Source: Bugula neritina
Taxonomy: Eukaryota > Bryozoa > Gymnolaemata > Cheilostomatida > Bugulidae
Reading direction: 5' to 3'
NCBI GenBank assembly: GCA_964035545.1
Contig: OZ037773.1
Coordinates: forward strand, 6,866,751-6,930,750
Length of the DNA stretch: 64,000 nt
The position numbers and the translations under genes were made by a program. A model generated the notes under the pieces. It worked only from the letters and a program-made list of their open reading frames with translations, ran no database searches and was not told the DNA's origin. Below, piece after piece: positions 12,971 through 25,271 of the stretch. Each line of letters begins with the position of its first letter. Position 1 is the first letter of the stretch.

Positions 12971-13552
12971 ATATGTAGCTGATTGGCTAAGATAACGCTG
13001 TAAGGAGCTGTGAGGTAGTTGAGAGCTGTCGAGACTTTGATATGGTAGTTGTTATCAGCTCTTGGTTTCCTCACTAAGAGTTTCATCAGCTGAGTTTGTT
13101 TGTATCTGGCAGCATAAGCTGACCCAGCTGTCATCATAATTTACGATGCACTGTTCATTTATTGCAAAACAAAAGCATTTTTAGCCATCATTCTGTTGCT
13201 TGTTTAAAAAGCAATTCATCTATTGGCTCTTTTCCAAAATGCCTGGCCGTAACAATTTACTTGCAATGATGTGCATCGCAATGTTTACACTTATAAGATC
13301 CTCTTCTTTCGATAAATGCAAACACCTATTTGCAAATATGCAGGCGTCACCGCAGTTAGTTGGAAAAAGTCTTTCTGCATATATAGTCTGCTTATTTTTT
13401 ACACAGGATGTTATAATTAAGTTAATGAAAATGTTAATGGATTTGGTGAGCGAAAATAATAATGTTGTGATGTTTTATATTTGACATTATTTTCGTTGAC
13501 ATAATAATCATTTGTGACATAGTTTCAAGTGCAAGAGATTACTAGATTGTAC

Positions 13553-13984
13553 ACGAGTCAGTTTACTTCATTTAGTACACACCAGCAACTTATGACCTAA
13601 CATTAAAGTTTGCTCAAAATCAATTGCAATTTACTATACATGCTATTTTTATGTGCTGGTTTTAATACATAACAGAAAAGGCTGGAAGGGGATTCCCCAA
13701 CATTAAAGCACAAGTCATTGTCATATGCACTTAATATTCTATATGTGCGGACCGTTACGAAAAAACCGTAACGGTCCGTAACCAAAACTAGCTGAATAAA
13801 TAGGGAAAAACATGGGAAATGAAGCAAAATTAAAAAGAACTTTGATTATTTAGGTGTATTTATTGGTGTTTTACTAGTTTTGGCCAAAAAACCATGTTAA
13901 TTACCAGCTAAATTGTGAAAAATAGCCAAAAACTGAAGATATCCAGCGTGTACAATTACTAAATTAAGTAAAATGACCCACGTG
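13553..13984. mobile_element. Short inverted-repeat transposon (MITE-like)
   Basis: The left end reads CGAGTCAGTTTACTTCATTT. The right end, read in reverse, is CGTGGGTCATTTTACTTAAT, so the two form imperfect terminal inverted repeats. The matching empty site is at about 60830, where the flanks are joined directly. Flanking GTACAC and GTGTAC may be a worn target duplication. No transposase is encoded, so it would depend on an element elsewhere. Confidence 0.65.
13748..13778. repeat. Perfect 12-bp hairpin
   Basis: CGGACCGTTACG and its exact reverse complement CGTAACGGTCCG are separated by a 7-base A-rich loop. The stem is GC-rich in an AT-rich setting and lies near the middle of the MITE-like element. 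Confidence 0.85.
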
Positions 13985-14049
13985 TGTACCAAGTAACACT
14001 TAGCTATAGACAATGTACTGGTTTAAATGACTTCACTTATCCAATATAA

Positions 14050-14920
14050 TCAATGAAGTTAATAAATTAGAAGTTAAAAAGCTGGTCTGTTTACCATATA
14101 TTTACCCGAAGACCATGGTTAAAGCTAAAATTTATGTATTAATTATTCTTATATAGATATCTTTTTGCAAATTAGCAAATTTATTAGCTTCCATAAAAAA
14201 GTTTGCATAATAATTTTTAATAAAATTTTGTACTTAGTGCATTGGCACTAGTGGTACAAGTATTAATCAACGAAATTTTGTTGATGCATCGCAGTTGTCT
14301 TAAAAGATATTCATATTATAAATGTCAATAAAAATCAAAATAATAAATACATGAATATAGTTGCAAAATAATACTTTTACTAGGAATTTTTGACTTCAAA
14401 AGCTGTGCACTTTTAAAAAATATATTTTTCTGATGATAATTTTTTGTTCCAATCAAGAAATACTTGAATTGCAAATAATAGTTCATATTATATTAATTTA
14501 AAGCTCAATTTCATAACACAGAGGAAAGCATACAACTCCTGCAAGCTATAATGCAACATTGTACAAACAACTCCATTGTTGCAAGGAAACCTCTAATGAA
14601 GAGCTTGAGCTGAGGTTCTTAAAGTCTGATTATGACCCATCGTGATGACTTATGACTCATCGTAATATCCTATGACTCATCGTGGCACTGTGGCTAGGTT
14701 CCTTCTTATAGTTACTAATGTTTTTTATTTTTCAATTTTATGTCATAGTTTTTTGTGGATTATTTTATTTGAAAAAGACCAGCATACCACCTCATGGTAT
14801 TTTCTCTTAAAGATAAGAATCATATTATTTATCAATGTTAATTGGGAACTGGAATGATAACTCCCCAACCTGTATTCTCTCAATAGAATATTTATCTTAG
14901 GTGTTAGAGGATTGCTTTAA
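14050..14920. other. Non-coding, with a small tandem repeat
   Basis: Mostly unremarkable. At 14630-14686 a ~20-base unit around TATGACTCATCGT is repeated three times with small changes. No exon is supported. Confidence 0.5.
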
Positions 14921-15130
14921 GGGAGCAGCCGGGATCTAGGGGTTAGAGTGCTTTCTTAGTGAACACAAAGTCGAGAGTTCGAACCCGACAAAGGCCATTG
15001 GTCATGTTAGGAAGAGCATCCAGTCATAATTGCTCCTGTGCCCCATCTGAATAAGTCCTTAGCCCGATCTAACAAAAACCTTTCCATCAGGGGTTCTCAC
15101 AGTGATGGTGACTATAAAGTTGTGTGAGTT
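14921..15130 (+). mobile_element. tRNA-derived SINE, copy A
   Basis: A tRNA-like head (GGGAGCAGCC, A-box-like GATCTAGGGGTTAGAG, B-box-like GAGTTCGAACC) is followed by the shared body AGGAAGAGCATCCAGTCATA and the tail GATGGTGACTATAAA. TTAGAGGA occurs on both sides and may be a short target duplication. Confidence 0.8.
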
Positions 15131-16430
15131 ATTTTTAGAGGAACTTGTTTCTGAGCTATTCTTTGACTACTTGCCAGCGCATGTCATTTGGCAGGATGAG
15201 ATGCCAGCTGCTGCTTATGTACCATTTATTATATCATTCGCTCTTTGACTTTCATTTTATTGGAGGCATGTGCGACAGCAATGAAGGGACAAGTGATGGT
15301 TCAACAAATTCCATTATAAGATGTAGTGTTAATTGAACTGAAAGGAACTCTGCAAAATCTTTTCACTATCTGCTCAAATTCTAACCTTTTTCGACAAAGA
15401 GGTGTTGGACATCTTACCGCTGCGCACACGACTTCTGTTATTTCGTTTGTGTTGATCCAATCTTCAGCAACTACCATAATATTAGTGGCAATTAGCTTTC
15501 TATATACTATTTTTCTCTTGACTTCGTTACAGCAAACTCACATCTTGCTATAATCACACGTTTTATTTGTTACTCAATGCTAAAGTGTGGTGGCATAAAT
15601 TTTATATTTCTACATCAAGAATATATGTGTTTGAAAGAAAGCCTTTAGCTCATTTTTCATCTATATAATATCTTATTAATTTATTAACTAAGATAATCTT
15701 AATTAGCTAGTGCTAATTAATCAACACCAAAGTATATCATAGACATATTAAATTAGGAATTAAAATAATGTTTCAAGCAGGTGCATATTCTGGAATGTTC
15801 TTAAAAGTAGAAACGTTGAATATTAATAACTAGAAGTAAGCTTTATGTTTCAGAAACACCCTGCAATCTTATCTCTTATCTAGACAATATGTGTTAGCTC
15901 AGTGTTGAAAAATAAATTTATGTACTAATTAATCTATAGTCTAACTGTACTAGCTGATTATTTATTAGCCTGCTACACTTAATATAAAAATATGATGAGT
16001 AAATTAGTTATACTGTTACATCCATAGTTTAGATATAAGCTCTTCTTACCACATAAAGAGCACAAAATCAATATTGTAAACCGAAAATACGTAAATAATG
16101 CTATTAGACAATGTCAAATACCCAAACAATATAATATAATCAAACCGTATAGTATCAACACATTATTTTACTGGTTAGCATTTCTCAGTAAATTACAAAA
16201 AATAGCTCAAGATTTTCAAGTCTTAGGCAAGTTTATTGCAGAAAGTTTCAAATTAATAAGCTGTACAGATAATGTTCTTCAACACAATAAACAAAACATA
16301 GCATTAAGTAGATAAAAACAATCAAATTTTAAAAAAATACCCCATAAGTAATATAAGCCACTAGAAATACAAAATTTGGGTGATAAAAATTGCTTAGAGA
16401 AATGAAAAGCTCAAGTTTACATGTTGTTGA
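15131..16430. other. Non-coding stretch
   Basis: No gene or repeat is supported. The open frames at 15145-15336 and 15326-15553 overlap the SINE edge or have no splice or family support. Confidence 0.45.
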
Positions 16431-16432
16431 TT

Positions 16433-16530
16433 ACATGTAAGTTACTGAGCTAGCCACACGTAAGTTACAGAGCTAGCCACATGTAAGTTACTGAGCTAGC
16501 CACATGTAAGTTACTGAGCTAGCCACATGT
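16433..16530. repeat. Tandem repeat, 23-bp unit, about 4 copies
   Basis: The unit ACATGTAAGTTACTGAGCTA plus GCC recurs every 23 bases. Copies are nearly identical (one has ACACG in place of ACATG), indicating recent expansion. Confidence 0.85.
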
Positions 16531-16899
16531 AGGTCATTGTATTATGAAATCTTAAAAAATCAAGTCATGGTAAAAGATAAATCTATGACGAATCAAACAA
16601 GTTTTGAATTGAGATCTAGGAAAGAAGTGAATTAAAGCAACAGACAGACCAAGAAATGCCGAGTATAAAACTGTGATTGCTGTTGGGAGTTATGGCACCA
16701 CAATCTACTAAATTTGCATAGCAACAGCAACCACAATGATATAAAACTGTGTGAGTTGCTCTTAAGAGATTTTAGAAAATAAGAAAACCCTACATATAAC
16801 TAGGAACATATTAATTTATACAAGAAGTTAAAGGCGACCGAGTATACAATATTCTCCTTGAGGCAGTAGACTGTGTACACGAGGACACAACTCTGACAA

Positions 16900-18003
16900 T
16901 TAAAAAGCGAAGTTGACCTTGTTGTGTCGACAGGTGAGAAGTCTGCAATATGTTCTTCTAAAAGCCCTGTTCATTCCTGCGTAAATGAAGACATTGAGGC
17001 ATGAGTTGGTGACGGCGACAGCAAAAAATATATGGTAGACTGACGCAGGAAGTTTACTGTGGTAGTCAATGGTAAAAACTGTCACTATGGGCAGCCAGCA
17101 ACAAAGAAACACCACAAACACTGTACACAGGTTTGTGACAATTCTACGGGAAGCTCGGTTTCTCTTAGCAGTATGAATATGGACGGTAGAGCTGGAATTG
17201 TTGTTACTTGGTCCTGAGCTTGATAGTTCATAATCCTCAACCTTAGAGCTATCTTGGGTAACATAGTCTACACCGGTCGAGCTTGATTTTGAGTAATTGT
17301 TACCAGCACTGCATTTGCGAGCAGACATTTTCAGTCTATTCTGAGTTCGTCTGAAGTGGATGATGATACTAATGTAGCAGAAGAGTGTGATTACAGTACA
17401 AGGTCCGACGCACACACCGTGGAGCATGGTTTGGACGTAGATGTAGGTCAGGGAGTCGTGTGATATGAAGATACACGTTCCCATCAGGGAGTTGTAGCCA
17501 AACTGCCCAAATCCAAGTAAAGCTGGTAGCACTAGCATCACAGGCATGGTCCATAGAACCACCACACTCAGCGCCACGTTTTTCCGACTGTAAAGTCTCG
17601 TGTATAGCTCACTTCCTCTGACCAACAGGATGTAGCGATTTACTGCAATGGCGGCTAAGCCGAACATAGTTTTACCTAATAGCCCGATGTTCAGTGCACC
17701 TATGAATGTGCATACCTGGGTAGGTATAGTGTTATGATCTACGGTGAGGAGGTAGGCTGAGAACGGCGCTATCACGGCGCACACGACAAAGTCTGCTGCA
17801 GCTAAGTTACCTATGTACACATTTGGGATAGACTTGAGCTTTTTGTTTATGAGTATAGAGATAATAGTCAGACTGTTACCAATGACTCCGACCACGGATA
17901 TGATGCAGTATAGCGCCATAGCAATGGTTGGTATGGTGGTATTAACAGCTTCTTCTGCCTCTTCATAATCTCTAGGTTGGAAGTGAAAATCTGTTTGATT
18001 CAT
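16900..18003 (-). CDS. Rhodopsin-family GPCR, melatonin-receptor / moody-Tre1-like
   Basis: A seven-helix cell-surface receptor of 367 residues, uninterrupted by introns in its coding part. Visible class A landmarks: GVIGNSL in helix 1 (Asn43), LAAAD in helix 2 (Asp71), Cys98 before helix 3, NRY (122-124) in place of DRY, Trp151 in helix 4, a Pro in helix 5 (CVGP), CWLP in helix 6 and NVFIY in place of NPxxY in helix 7. Two N-glycosylation sites (N2, N21) lie in the short N-terminus. The third intracellular loop is long and serine-rich, and CRLLTC near the end may be palmitoylated. NRY and a helix 7 motif lacking Pro are typical of melatonin receptors and some orphan relatives; the ligand cannot be read from sequence. 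I chose Met at 18003, not the Met 20 codons upstream, because a strong acceptor (TTTTTTTTCTTGTAG) ends 14 bases before it. Confidence 0.92.
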   Translation of the reverse strand: MNQTDFHFQPRDYEEAEEAVNTTIPTIAMALYCIISVVGVIGNSLTIISILINKKLKSIPNVYIGNLAAADFVVCAVIAPFSAYLLTVDHNTIPTQVCTFIGALNIGLLGKTMFGLAAIAVNRYILLVRGSELYTRLYSRKNVALSVVVLWTMPVMLVLPALLGFGQFGYNSLMGTCIFISHDSLTYIYVQTMLHGVCVGPCTVITLFCYISIIIHFRRTQNRLKMSARKCSAGNNYSKSSSTGVDYVTQDSSKVEDYELSSSGPSNNNSSSTVHIHTAKRNRASRRIVTNLCTVFVVFLCCWLPIVTVFTIDYHSKLPASVYHIFFAVAVTNSCLNVFIYAGMNRAFRRTYCRLLTCRHNKVNFAF

Positions 18004-18020
18004 TTTCAACTTTTGGCTAC
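18004..18020 (-). promoter_or_regulatory. Splice acceptor and 5' UTR edge before the GPCR start
   Basis: On the minus strand a pyrimidine tract and TAG end at 18017, leaving 13 untranslated bases before the ATG. The gene therefore has at least one upstream non-coding exon, which I could not place. Confidence 0.65.
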
Positions 18021-19440
18021 AAGAAAAAAAATAGTACACTATTTTTTCAGTGTAAACCCACAAACAAATTAATAGTTATTATTGCTTAAAAATAGTAAAA
18101 GCATTATTAAAAAAACTTTGAAATTTACTGAAAACCTCAGATTTTCTTATCTATTGATAATCATGGCGTGTCAACTTTTAGAGTGCTGTTAATACAGAAA
18201 CCTTTGGTATAAGATATGGTAATATTATTATATATTCACTCAGCACATTTAGCAATCAAAAGTATGAAATTTAAAGCAGGCATAAGCCTATATTATGGAC
18301 AGGATATGGGAATTAGCCACTATAGTAGTCTAGTGTAAAAGATAATCCTACTAATTAAAAAGTTACCCATGCTTGCGATAACAAATGAATAATGTTATTG
18401 TAGACTAAATCATTTTACAGTTAATTTTTCTGTTACAGAATTAACTAGCTAGCCACAATTTATAACAATATAAGACATTAATTATTAGCCCCTGTAATCA
18501 TATTTTTAGCCACACAACTACTGATACATGCAAATAAAATCCTATTTAGTGGTCACATTCAAAGTGACCCCAGAATTAATTTAATATAACATCTACCACA
18601 GACACTTCGTAGCAACAATGCAGTAATAATATAACTTCAAGTACTTGGTATTTAAATGTTAATTATCTTAACAGCAAATTCATAATAGAATAAAGTATAT
18701 TTCCTTTGTTTAATTTGCTCTGCAGTTTAATTTTGTAGACACACGGATTAAAGTACTAAACCATAACAAACTGTCACATCTCCGCACATACTTGAACTTT
18801 AAATATTATAAATGATTATAATTCTTTTATATTAAGAAAGCTGATTTTCAGGTGTAAATGAATTAGCTAAAGTGTTTATATAGTAGGAAAAATAATTAGG
18901 ACGATTTTTCGTCATGCATCTTTATGCATTCAGTTATTAAAATTACATTGTGTTCTTTTAAAATATCACGGATAGCAGCTTTTTTACAAGTTTAACTAGA
19001 CTTTGATATACTTAAATGTTGACAAACAGTATTAAATATGTAGCAATAATCAACTTGAGTATTTCTCCTAATTAAAAACTGTTATGAATAATTAGTTGCC
19101 TTGGCAACAGATGTTTATACAGAAACAATGAGTTGAAGCCGAGGCTCTGCTGGTGCCCTCCTCTATTTTGACTGCGCTCTTTATACAGAAACAGCACTAG
19201 GTTGAAGTTGATCAGATAATTAGCTGTTAATAGAATAATTAAAAGCTACCAGTATTACAAATTGTTAATTCAGTATAAAATATACAATAATAAGTTGGAT
19301 TAAAGCATAAGTAGATATATTCATAGCAGTGTCGGATGATTCACTGGGCCAAGTAGGAAGTTATCTTCTTTTAATGAGACACAAAACAAAGGCAATGTAA
19401 TGCACTTGAGTTGAGATTAAAGACTAAAGCAATAGATATA
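18021..19440. other. Upstream region or 5' intron of the GPCR
   Basis: No exon or repeat is recognisable. The promoter and first exon of the GPCR should lie in or beyond this stretch. Confidence 0.4.
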
Positions 19441-19445
19441 TTATA

Positions 19446-19566
19446 GGCAGACTATAGATATATAGATATATAGGCAGAGGTAGATATATAGATATATAGA
19501 CAGACTATAGATATATAGATACATAGGCAGACTATAGATATATAGATATATAGACAGAGGTAGATT
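19446..19566. repeat. Tandem repeat of TAGATATATAG with GCAGA spacers
   Basis: Blocks such as GACTATAGATATATAGATA alternate with GGCAGAGGTAGATATATAG four to five times. It is a compound microsatellite. Confidence 0.75.
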
Positions 19567-20026
19567 TAGATCTAGAGTTATTATAGTCAGGGATGTAGTG
19601 GAATAAGGTGACACTTTGATAGGTGGAGGAAATACTTATAAAGATAAGTATTAGATGATGGAAATCTTCAGATAAAACAATTGAAGCAGCTAATACAGCA
19701 GTTATAAGGAACAAATAGCAGAGCTTGCGAATGCAAGTGGCATTGAAGTGTTTCAACATCAGATATGTTGTTAGCTGTATGCCTTTTACTCTGCATGTGT
19801 AAATTTTATTTCTGTTAACGTTTTTTTCGTGCTAGTAAAGCTGCCAGTACAATGCAGTGAAAAATGATTAATTTTATCATAAAGTTACCATATCATATTT
19901 AATAAAAACCCAATCAAAAATTTGTTTATATAACTTCGTTGCATAAAAAGTTGCTTTCCTATGAAATAAAGAGATTATGACTCAAACCAGAAAGCATAAG
20001 CCATGTTTTCAAACTTGATTGGCAGG

Positions 20027-20090
20027 GAAGTAGATGGAGTAACAGAGAAATTGAGAAAAGCCTGAGTTCTAGAACAGGTTAATACAACAA
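20027..20090. mobile_element. Solitary end of a TIR element
   Basis: GAGAAATTGAGAAAAGCCTG with GAGTTCTAGAACA matches the terminal repeats of the element at 53216-53378. The opposite end is not found nearby, so this is a fragment. Confidence 0.45.
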
Positions 20091-23000
20091 AAGAAGTTCT
20101 GTTTTTACGAATTTAGGTTCTTGTTCCAAATCAAATAATACTAAAAATTTAAAAAAACTTGGCCAGTTAGTTAAATAGCGGACTAATACATATTGAAGTA
20201 AACTGTTGGGTAAAGGGTCTACCATTCACAAAATAATTGTTTGTACACAAAGGCATGCATATGTAATCAGCGTGCTGAAGGAGCTATTCTGTAAACTAGT
20301 ACCCTAGTAATATATTGCTTTTCAATTTAAAGTAGATTAACAAAAATGTCACTAAACCATTGATGGGTAAACCAGACAACTGCCTTTTCATATTAGTCGT
20401 AGAAATCTGAAAGACAAGATAACAAGTCTGTTTTAATATCTCTGTAACTAATTAATATGTTACGGTGAGTACGTAATTTTGCATGTTCTTGCTATCTTAA
20501 ATTAGCTAAAAGCTTAATAATTGATGAGCAAAGCCCAATTTGGCACCGGAGGAATTTTAAATGAACCTTGGGGTACCTGTTTGACTAATGGGCAATATAA
20601 ATCACATGAGCAATTAGCGAATAGCATTATTAGTTGCTGTTGGTTCAATTATTCAGCACTCATTGTGCTAATTGAGTAAAATGTCAGCCATGATGTGAGG
20701 CAGCAATGAGTCATCTGTATTTGTTTTCAGCACAACTTGATAACTGAGAGACCGCAGAAGATTACACTATAATTATATTAGTAATAACATATTCAGTTTA
20801 GTTAAAGGTACTATCTATCAAATAATCAAAGTAAATGATTTTATTTAAATAGTCAAGCAACAAATATCAGCAAAGTTTTGTCATAGCTAACAATTGTGAT
20901 CACTACTATTATTAGTTATTAATTGTTTCCAACACATTTGTGTAAAGTAAAGTTTAGTATTTGTCTCCCCTTGTTCTCAGGGTGGGTCCAATCTAGTGCA
21001 ACCATCCTCACTTTACACTGCTACACACTGTATGAGTTTATCTACTAAAATTAATTATTTTTCTCCTCCTTAAATGCTGCATAATTCAAATTATGTAACA
21101 ATCAACGCCCTAAGGTATAATTATATTACAATCTAATTATAGTACCTGGTACAACAATCTTTATAATATTTTGGAGTTGTGTGCTCAACAGCCAGAACAT
21201 AGTATTAGGCTTCAGATATCATTTGTGTGTTATATCAAACCAATCATTTGTCAACAACTACTGCAATATCTTTCTAGTATCATAAATAAGCTAATAATAA
21301 AAACAAAACAGGATCTCATTCTAGAAAACTAAGCCTACTTATATGAATGATCAAAGACGAAAACTATAATTTTACACCAAGCATAATTCATTAACATTAA
21401 CAATATACTAAATATTTCTGTTCTGAACTTATTTGTAATACTAATAAATGATAAACAATAAAACGTAGCCAAAAGGTGTGTTAGGTATGCAGTGGGCCAA
21501 ACAAAGTTAAATTTGTGTTCCATCATGACCTTGTACTTGAAATATTTGGTGGCAGCATGATTTGTTCAGAACCGCATATGTGCAGTATTTTAAGACAAAA
21601 CTTAACTTTTTTGCTAGAAATCACAATTAAGACTATACTCAAAGAGAAACTATAAGCACTGTAATATCTGTAATGCATTATATCCTGTCAAAACAAAGTC
21701 AAGTAAACTAAATTAATGATTTCTTTATGTTATAATTGATTGCTTTGCATATATATTGGTAATTAATTACAAGTCTTACTGAGCCATTTGCTAAGCACTA
21801 ATAGTTATTATAAATCATTTACTCTGACATAGATATGAACTAAGATATATATTGGATACTCTGTTTAAAATAGCATATGTTCTATACTTATAGTATTACT
21901 TAGTGTTAGCTGATGGCCCATTAGTGAAACACATAGATTATAGAAAGTAAACAAGGAGAAGTTGATATTAGTGCACAAATTTTAAACATGGTCATTTAGA
22001 ATGGGGAAAATCTATTAGGCGTGCAAAGGACTCTTGAAGTGGTATTGTTTACATAAAAACAATATCATTAGTCATGCAAATATAAATTGTCATAGTACAT
22101 GAAACAGTCATAATAAGTACTTCCATAATTATGATCACAATGGTGCAGGTCTGAGTGTTTTGTATTTATACTGTATTAGTATATATCGTTATTATCTGAC
22201 AGTGAAACTTGTATTTATTCCAAAAATCACCAGTTTGACTGTTTTAATAGACTGTGTCCTGAAATGCATATTGATTTGTTATACACTGTATACTGTTTTA
22301 ATACACTGCGAATTTTTCCAGGTCTATATGAGGCATATGCAGGTTTTAAAGTGAGAAAACCCTGTTATCTAGATTAAAAACGTAGCAAAAGAAGTTCAGA
22401 ATTTCTACTTCATGCCCCAAAACAAAATTTATAAGGAAAATTGGAGATTCAATATTGTCACTAGTGCACCAAAATGTTTGTATAGTAGCCCTATACTTAT
22501 ACTTATATTTTTAGCAAAAAACTTGTAGCACACATTATAACTGTTTGACTTATATAAAATGAAGCAATCATGTTTAAAAACCTTAAAAATCATCAACTAA
22601 AGCTAAGCAAATGTTCTCGAATAAAATATATTTCAACTGAAGACTGTTCTCTGCTGAATTGCTGACAAGTAATTTATAGATTATATGTACTTTTAGAACG
22701 CTCTATCACTATGCATTTATGAAGTTGAGCACGATTGTTAGTTTTACTTTTGCTGTTAGCATGGCATGATACTTATATTGAAATATTTATTACGACTAAC
22801 CTAAATCAACTGTAGAAGGGTTTTGAAAAATTTAGACTGCTTGTAAAAACATGACATACAAAAATACTAAACATAGTCTTGCTCTTACCTTTTTTTGTGA
22901 AAAAGATAAGGTGAAATATCCTTACTCCTTAGCAATAATAACAATAATTCTCTCGCTCAAATAATAATACACTCTTCATGTAGGCTGGCTGTACCACATT

Positions 23001-23490
23001 ACGACTAGTTGAATTACAAAAATAGAGACAATGAACCGCAGGTGCTGGCAGGTGGAACACCCAAGACCTTGGCAACCTATAAGCGAAATGATAGCTTTCT
23101 CTGTACCCTAGCAATGTAATACCTGCATTCTGAAGCCTGTCACTACCACCAGGAAACTCAGTCTACCTAATTTTATCTTCATTCATTGTTTTGACATAGC
23201 ACCGTTGCTATGACTACTCCACTATCGCGTTATCCTATCACCGCGCGATCATTAATTGTGACCTTTTAACCTTTAATAAGTAAACTAGCTACTGCTCAAG
23301 ATTGCTATTTATATTGGTCGTGGTTGATTCGTCATTACATGGCAAGCACGTTATGGCGTAGATTAGGGTCACTACAAATTCAACTTGTTTTTGCAAATGT
23401 CTGCTGAATGACCAACCAGCCTTGCTTTGTATTTCACTAGGAAAAGCATAGCTCAGCTTGCCAAAAAGCAGCTTGTATTTATTCACTTTC
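20091..23490. other. Non-coding stretch
   Basis: Long AT-rich region without supported exons, RNAs or repeats. The short open frames at 21335-21526, 22160-22354, 22929-23114 and 23289-23486 lack splice context and recognisable families. Confidence 0.45.
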
Positions 23491-23505
23491 CCTTTTCAAT
23501 GTTGT

Positions 23506-23728
23506 TGTAAGGAGCAGCCGTGGTCTAGGGGTTAGAACGTTTGCCTAGTAAACACGCGCGAAGGTCATGGGTTCGAGCCCTGACAAAGGCCATTGGTGAT
23601 GTTAGGAAGAGCATCCAGTCATAATTGCTCCTGTGCCTCATTTAAATAAGTCCTTAGCCCGCTTTAACAAAAACCCTTTCCATCAGAGGTTTCTCACAGG
23701 GATAGTGACTATAAACTTGCGTGAGTTT
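23506..23728 (+). mobile_element. tRNA-derived SINE, copy B, with perfect target duplication
   Basis: The best-preserved copy: head AGGAGCAGCCGTGGTCTAGG, B box GGGTTCGAGCCC, body GTTAGGAAGAGCATCCAGTC and tail ending in GCGTGAGTTT. It is flanked by identical 13-base direct repeats TTTTCAATGTTGT at 23493-23505 and 23729-23741, the signature of LINE-mediated insertion. Confidence 0.92.
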
Positions 23729-23741
23729 TTTTCAATGTTGT

Positions 23742-24340
23742 GCCTACTATAGCTTGTATGTACTAATAACACAAACTAAATGTTAATATGTTATGGTAGG
23801 TAAATGTTGATGAAAAAATGCATTTCATTTTTGAGCATTTAATTCTAGCTTTGAGATATTGAAAACTTCCTCTTTGATTGGCCAATACATTGCAACCAAG
23901 ATGTGGGGGTAGGCTAGAGTCACTACAAGCTATCAAATAGCAGCTTCTATATAATATGAGAATTCACCTTTTTCTCTCAATGTTCATGTCTACTATTGCC
24001 AGTATGTTCTAATAACACAAACTAAATATTTATATATAATATTATGTGATATTATATTATATTTTTTATATTATATATTATATAATATTATGTGATAAGC
24101 TGATTATCGATGAAAAAGAGCATTCTAGAAACATTTGATTCTAGCTCTGGTGTATCACAAATGTTGTGACGAATTTTCAGTGCTAGCAATGCTACAATAT
24201 TTTGCAAGTTTAAACTTGGACCTCTAGAATACTTTTAAATTTTAGATTGATTAGTTCTGGTGGAAATTAATCGAGCATTACTATAAACCGTTTTTTTCTA
24301 ATTAATTATTTTTGCTTTCGTGTGTATAGTTTAAGCTTTT
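23742..24340. other. Non-coding, with a weak local duplication
   Basis: ACTAATAACACAAACTAAAT near 23760 and CTAATAACACAAACTAAAT near 24009, followed by similar text (GATGAAAAA, TTGATTCTAGCT-like), suggest an old tandem duplication of about 240 bases. An AT-only patch lies at 24035-24090. Confidence 0.45.
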
Positions 24341-24798
24341 TTATTCTTGGTATGGCATTTGAAGCGAACACAAAGAGTCGGTAGCAGCCAGACTTCTAGA
24401 CTGATGCCAGTGGACATTGGTAGACACTTTCTCTCCTAATCCAGTAAGAAGGATCTCTCTACGTGCAGAACTTTTTTTGCTGTCCAGGGTAAACCTGATC
24501 ATTATAGATGCCAGTAAAGGTTGTAAAACCAGGAGCTTATCCAGAGTAAGGCACAGCTGCAGAGGAAAACATAAGGATATTGCCAAACCACATTGATCAC
24601 ATTTGTAGCTTACCATAATTAATTTTAATTCAACTAACATTATATTTTCGAATCAATCCTGCAGAAATAATTAAATTGACATCAAGGGCGTACAGAACAT
24701 CCGATGTCAGAAGGTTGTGTATAAATACAGTGGCAAACGTAACATGCCCTGGTGTTAATTTCAGCCAATACTGTAATCGCTGTAGCCAACACACCTTC
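24341..24798 (-). CDS. Candidate last two exons of an unrecognised gene
   Basis: I do not recognise a family. A possible exon starts at 24798 after an acceptor (CTAAAAATAG) and encodes KVCWLQRLQYWLKLTPGHV, staying open to a possible donor (TATAAT|GTTAGT). A second begins after a strong acceptor (CCTTATGTTTTCCTCTGCAG) near 24560, encodes LCLTLDKLLVLQPLLAS, and stays open for 73 codons to a TAA at 24341. That stop overlaps AATAAA. Phases agree (0/0). No upstream exons could be linked, and the first exon also has another open frame, so this may be chance or a gene remnant. Confidence 0.25.
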
Positions 24799-24840
24799 CT
24801 ATTTTTAGAAAAATAATTATTGAAACCAAGCAATAAATAT

Positions 24841-25270
24841 TTTAATATTTTATCATCCTTATTTATTCACAAGATGTAATGAGTCATGTTATTTTTATAA
24901 AGAGATGGCTTTCTAACTGCTTACCTAGCCAAAGCAATTTCAGTAATTGTATTTCCTATGTTTTAAAAATGCAAAAAGTTCTACTGGTATTTTATCTGAC
25001 AAATAACGTTGCATTACTTAACTGATAAAAGCAATATTATGTTAAAATATTTTTTCTAAGTTAATTAATAATTGATGTTCAAGTTTCACCAGCTCCAAGG
25101 CTCTGGAAAAGAAGAGGCAGATTATTTTATTTACTGTAAATTTTTCCTTTGAAAAAGGAATACTATAAATGGTATGCAGTAACAAAAACACACAAGTATG
25201 AATCTTCTTTCTCCAAGCTGTCACATAACCACAGTAAAGTAAACAATGGTAGCAGAAGATGCAAATAAAA
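24841..25270. other. Non-coding stretch
   Basis: A pyrimidine-rich acceptor-like run read on the minus strand near 25105 (CTCTTCTTTTCCAG) stands out, but no coding exon can be tied to it. Confidence 0.4.
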
Positions 25271-25271
25271 A

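Larger units (their letters stand above)
12974..14045 (-). repeat. Older dispersed repeat, interrupted by a TIR element
   Basis: Four stretches (about 12974-13060, 13060-13110, 13480-13552 and 13985-14045) reappear in reverse-complement and in collinear order at 60775-61450. The match around CTATAGACAATGTACTGG and GTTTCAAGTGCAAGAGATTA is nearly exact. The 430 bases at 13553-13984 are absent from the partner. No protein is recognisable. Confidence 0.7.

Noticed and set aside
13200-13484. 94-codon plus-strand frame
   Set aside because: It overlaps the dispersed repeat shared with 60.8-61.4 kb and has no recognisable features.
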